Assembly (NCBI GenBank): GCA_022414725.1
Contig: CM039462.1
Coordinates: forward strand, 39,297,186 to 39,361,185
Direction: 5' to 3'
Length of the DNA: 64,000 bases
Source: Microglena sp. YARC
Lineage: Eukaryota > Chlorophyta > Chlorophyceae > Chlamydomonadales > Chlamydomonadaceae
Of this stretch, positions 61,214 through 64,000 are shown in pieces. Each line of letters begins with the position of its first letter. Positions within the stretch are counted from its first letter, which is position 1. The notes below the pieces were generated by a model. It had not been told where the DNA came from. It searched no databases and was given only the letters and a program-made list of their open reading frames with translations. The position numbers were made by a program, and so were the translations under genes.

Positions 61214-62300
61214 ATGAAGTCTGTTATTTGTACTGATGAGTTAACCGATCATATATTGAGGCGTCTCAAATGCGAAGAATGCAAATGAATTTTTGGGGGG
61301 TTGAGTTCTAATCCATGTTTAACATGGGGTGTGATACTCGCAAATCCTGACAAGGCATGGGATTGGGAATGGTTGAGCAAAAAACAGATCATTACGTGGG
61401 AGATTGTCTCGAGTAACCCTAACAAACAAATGGGATTGGGGTGGGTTGAGCATGAATCTCAACATCACTCAGGACATTGTACTCAACAATCCTGACAAAA
61501 ATGTGGGATTGGTATTGGTTAAGTAGAAATCCATGCACTACGTTGGGTATGGTGTTGAGTTACCCATACAAAAATGGAGTTGGTATTGGTTGAGTAGCAA
61601 CCCGAGTATTACTTGGGGCGACATACAATCCAACCCATATAAACCATGGGATTGGAATATGTTGAGCACAAATCCTAACATTACATGGGATATTGTACAA
61701 ACCAACCCACACAAACCATGGAAATGGATAGGATTAAGTATGAACCCTAATGTCACAATGGACATTGTACTCAACAACCCAGATAAACCATGGGACTGGT
61801 ATATGTTGAGCAGAAACCCTAACATTACATGGGATATTGTACAGAACAACCCAGATAAACCATGGGGATTGGATTGTATTAAGCATGAACAAAAACATCA
61901 CTAATGACATTGTACTCAGTAACCCAGATAAACCGTGGAACTGGTATTATATCAGTACAAACCCGATCGTTACGTGGAAATAGTACAAGCCAACCCAGGG
62001 AAATCGTGGGATTGGCGCGGGTTGAGTAGAAACCCCAACATCACGCTTGACATTGTACTAGAAAACCCAGATGAAGCATGGGATTGGCGTGTATTGAGCA
62101 CAAATCCCAACATGTTAATTAGCGACAAAGACATTTATGGGATAGTGAAAAGACGTGAAGCAGCTATAAAGATCCAAAAAAGTTGGAGACATGTAAATAC
62201 CAACCCTAGGTATGTAGTGTGTCGGAGTAGACTCTTGAAAGAGTATAATGAACTCAATCCCATGGATTATCGGGGTTTGTTTGAACAATGTCAAAGGTGA
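61214..62300 (+). pseudogene. 24-residue NPDKPWDW repeat protein with C-terminal IQ-like motif, frameshifted
   Basis: From the ATG at 61214 a short N-terminal part leads into about eleven copies of a 24-residue repeat of the form LSxNPNITWDIVQxNPDKPWDW. Tandem repeats of this kind occur in several giant viruses. The C-terminus (62100-62300) has AAIKIQKSWRHVNTNPRYVVC, resembling an IQ-like helix followed by a conserved NPxY segment. Frame changes near 61290, 61500 and 61905 break it into three frames. The Trp/Pro-rich repeat suggests a solenoid protein-binding scaffold; its partner is unknown. Confidence 0.65.
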
Positions 62301-62332
62301 TGTTTGGGGGAATCCCAAATTCTGAAGCGACT

Positions 62333-62368
62333 GATGTTCGTAAACAAATAAGTTTTTAACACACCCAA
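62333..62368 (+). promoter_or_regulatory. GATGTTCGTAAACA...AACACACCCAA dispersed motif
   Basis: A 35-base sequence matching 34512-34545 with two substitutions; its first 18 bases also equal 27689-27706 (minus). It lies just downstream of the repeat protein and about 33 bases past its stop. Confidence 0.5.
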
Positions 62369-62369
62369 T

Positions 62370-62789
62370 TCAGAAACCATCACTAAGCGGTTTCATTTTA
62401 TGACTCTTGTATAAATATGAGCATTGATGAGGCTGCGCAAGCCACAGTGGTGTCGTGTGTACGAGGAGTATGCGAAAGCCTCCGCCTCGGCATGTGAGGA
62501 TGCGGCATGATGTGTCGTGATAGAGTGCGTGCGTGTCTTGTGTATTCAGTCTGATTAATTGGCTGACATTGGTGTTCCTCCTCTCTTTGCGCGTGTACTC
62601 AGATGTTTTTCGATCGTCGTCGACAGTGAGTGTTGTGTTCCTCCGTTTGCGTGTGTACGTGTACAGTGAAACAAGTTGACACCCCTTTATCGATTCTTGC
62701 ATTCTATTGTTTGCCCGCAAAGAACAGATACCATTGACCAGCTTGGTGTTGAAGACCGAAGCTGACAAGACGTCACATCTCGTCCACAA
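62370..62789 (-). pseudogene. Fragment related to a D5-like C-terminus
   Basis: The upstream part of this minus-strand frame (around 62690-62770) contains SVFNTKLVNGICS, similar to VFSNRLVKAFFSG in the gene at 63124-63483, so it is a diverged duplicate of that gene's end. The rest of the frame is low quality. Confidence 0.4.
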
Positions 62790-62849
62790 TATCAGACTTC
62801 CACTCCATTATATGACAGAGTGGAAGTCTGATATTGTGGACGAGATGTG
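62774..62849. repeat. Perfect 32 bp inverted repeat with 12-base loop
   Basis: The left arm is 62774-62805, the right arm 62818-62849, and the loop CATTATATGACA. The arms are exact reverse complements. The arm sequence (right arm starts GAGTGGAAGTCTGATATTGTGG) is related to the coding sequence DEWKSGIADS of the D5-like gene near 63390-63410, so the hairpin appears to join two inverted copies of that gene segment. Confidence 0.9.
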
Positions 62850-63123
62850 TCCGACTGTAATGGGACATAATCCTTCCACAGGACCTTGAGGACGGTCCCC
62901 GCCAATGAGACCATCCGTGTCCACGATGTCAAGGCGTTGCTCGACCGTCTCGTCCCTCAGCATCAGTACCGTGAATGCATCGAATAAATAAGTGTGCTGT
63001 GAATAAGAGTACGCTGACTTGTTTATACTCGTGTACGAGGGTTCGAAATACAGCGTGTGTTCGATCGCGTCAGATGGACGATGTTCGACGAGGATGATGA
63101 TGATGCTAAAGCCTCAATCGTGT
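62850..63123. other. No recognisable gene
   Basis: 274 bases with only short shadow frames. The GACTGTAATGGGACATAATCC stretch near 62855 does not match the transposon ends well enough to call. Confidence 0.4.
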
Positions 63124-64000
63124 CTAACCAACAATTTTACACCCCCTTATCACTCCCTTTTTGCATATTGTCTCGATTCTTGCACTATCTTTCCACTCGA
63201 TTCCCTGTTTTCCAGAAAAGAATGCCTTGACCAGCCTGTTGCTGAAGACTGCTGCCGCGGGTCCATAGTGGGACTCTATCCACCGGGCCTTGAGGTCCCC
63301 GGCCCACACCACGTCCGAACACTCCCCCGTCACCTCCACCACCTCCTCGAGCCACTCGGCAAGGGGGTTGGCGCTGTCCGCAATACCAGACTTCCACTCG
63401 TCATCGATACCGGTAGTTTGTCGAAGATGCATCTTTGGAGGTTGTGTGTGTCCTCCTCTCCCTGGTAATCCCACTTCGCACACCTGCTAATATTGTCGGT
63501 AATCTCTACGTTTCTGAAAACTACGTTGTCCCTCGACAAGCTGTCAAATACACCGTTGTTGACAGCAAAGAGGTCAGGGTTGACATCGAGGTTATCGGTG
63601 AACGTTTCGTCTAGGACGAGAAGTGCGATGGCTTGAAGTAACAAAGAACGCCCCTTAACCGTGTCGACAACCCCCGAATCTTCTTATTCGTCTTGTTATT
63701 CTTCTCAGCAGGGAATTTGGATTTGAACTCGAGTTTGATTACTTTGATTATCATCAAGTTGCTTAAGTTCGACCAGCGATTGGTAGCAGGGTCGCAGTAG
63801 TACATGTCACCTACGCATTCTTTCCTGTTGAGTTTTGGCACACACTTGATTCTGGTGAAGAATTCTGGTGCGGCCTCCATAAACTTCTCCGCCAACGTAT
63901 CCTCTTTGATTGATGACGAAAACGAGTCATCATCATAATCTCCCCTCTTCTTGGTGTTGACCAGGAAGATGTTCTGCGTGATCCCGTACATGTTCTTCGC
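63124..64000 (-). pseudogene. Second D5-like gene, helicase core missing, runs off the window
   Basis: From the window end inward the minus strand shows DTLAEKFMEAAPEFF, MYYCDPATNRW (D5_N region), then in another frame NPDLFAVNNGVFDSL and ITDNISRC. Directly after these a third frame carries NPLAEWLEEVVE, VWAGDLKARWIE and VFSNRLVKAFF, which resemble the C-terminal winged-helix domain of D5/P4 primases. The SF3 helicase (P-loop) that should lie between is absent within about 100 bases. The 5' end lies beyond 64000. Distinct from the D5 copy at 52800. Confidence 0.6.

Noticed and set aside
1..64000. tRNA or rRNA genes
   Set aside because: I found no cloverleaf-like segment or rRNA-like stretch by eye; a tRNAscan-SE run would settle it.

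Overview
The window looks like a stretch of a nucleocytoplasmic large DNA virus (Nucleocytoviricota) genome, most likely of an alga- or protist-infecting lineage, seen either as a draft viral genome or as a giant-virus segment carried in a eukaryotic chromosome. The support is a set of hallmark genes: an A32-type packaging ATPase, RNA polymerase subunits RPB2 (partial, intein-split), RPB5 and RPB10, D5-type primase-helicase remnants, a PrimPol/nucleotidyltransferase protein, J-domain and NET-domain proteins, a T5orf172 protein, and a cluster of membrane-anchored beta-helix and lectin-like surface proteins. Two gaps of exactly 1000 N, a 4.5 kb GT-rich array, a ~200 bp satellite and a telomere-like CCCTAAA patch show scaffolded, repeat-rich sequence. 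They favour, but do not prove, a eukaryotic chromosomal context. I could not identify the host or the exact viral family.

Layout. 1-4576 is a GT-rich array, followed by a gap. 5577-9544 has no recognisable intact gene, only a decayed minus-strand Fanzor-transposon end at 6.9-7.3 kb. 9.5-11.5 kb has a short tandem repeat, one hypothetical gene and one broken gene. 11.56-20.59 kb is a mobile-element region. A TIR-bounded IS630/Tc1-like transposon carries a transposase and a Fanzor (eukaryotic TnpB homologue). It is followed by a divergent NET/J-domain gene pair, a deletion derivative of the transposon, a second copy of the NET/J pair and a second deletion derivative. 21.4-40.9 kb is a dense viral gene block: structural or membrane proteins, three beta-helix surface paralogues, two lectin-like membrane proteins, RPB10 and the PrimPol protein. 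41.1-43.7 kb holds an uninterrupted Fanzor ORF beside a transposase stub. 43.9-51.7 kb returns to core genes, ending at the second gap. 52.7-64 kb is degraded: a broken D5 primase-helicase, a satellite apparently derived from a gene 3' end, a T5orf172 gene, a 24-residue-repeat protein, a perfect 32 bp hairpin and a second, internally deleted D5-like gene running off the window.

The core genes would serve virus-encoded transcription (RPB2, RPB5, RPB10), DNA priming and replication (PrimPol, D5) and genome packaging (A32). The membrane, beta-helix and lectin-like proteins probably form the particle exterior. The most unusual content is the Fanzor-bearing transposon family and its apparent role in duplicating the NET/J pair by recombination between element copies.

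Many genes are broken by one-base shifts, several of them at homopolymers. Some frameshifts may therefore be sequencing errors rather than genuine decay.
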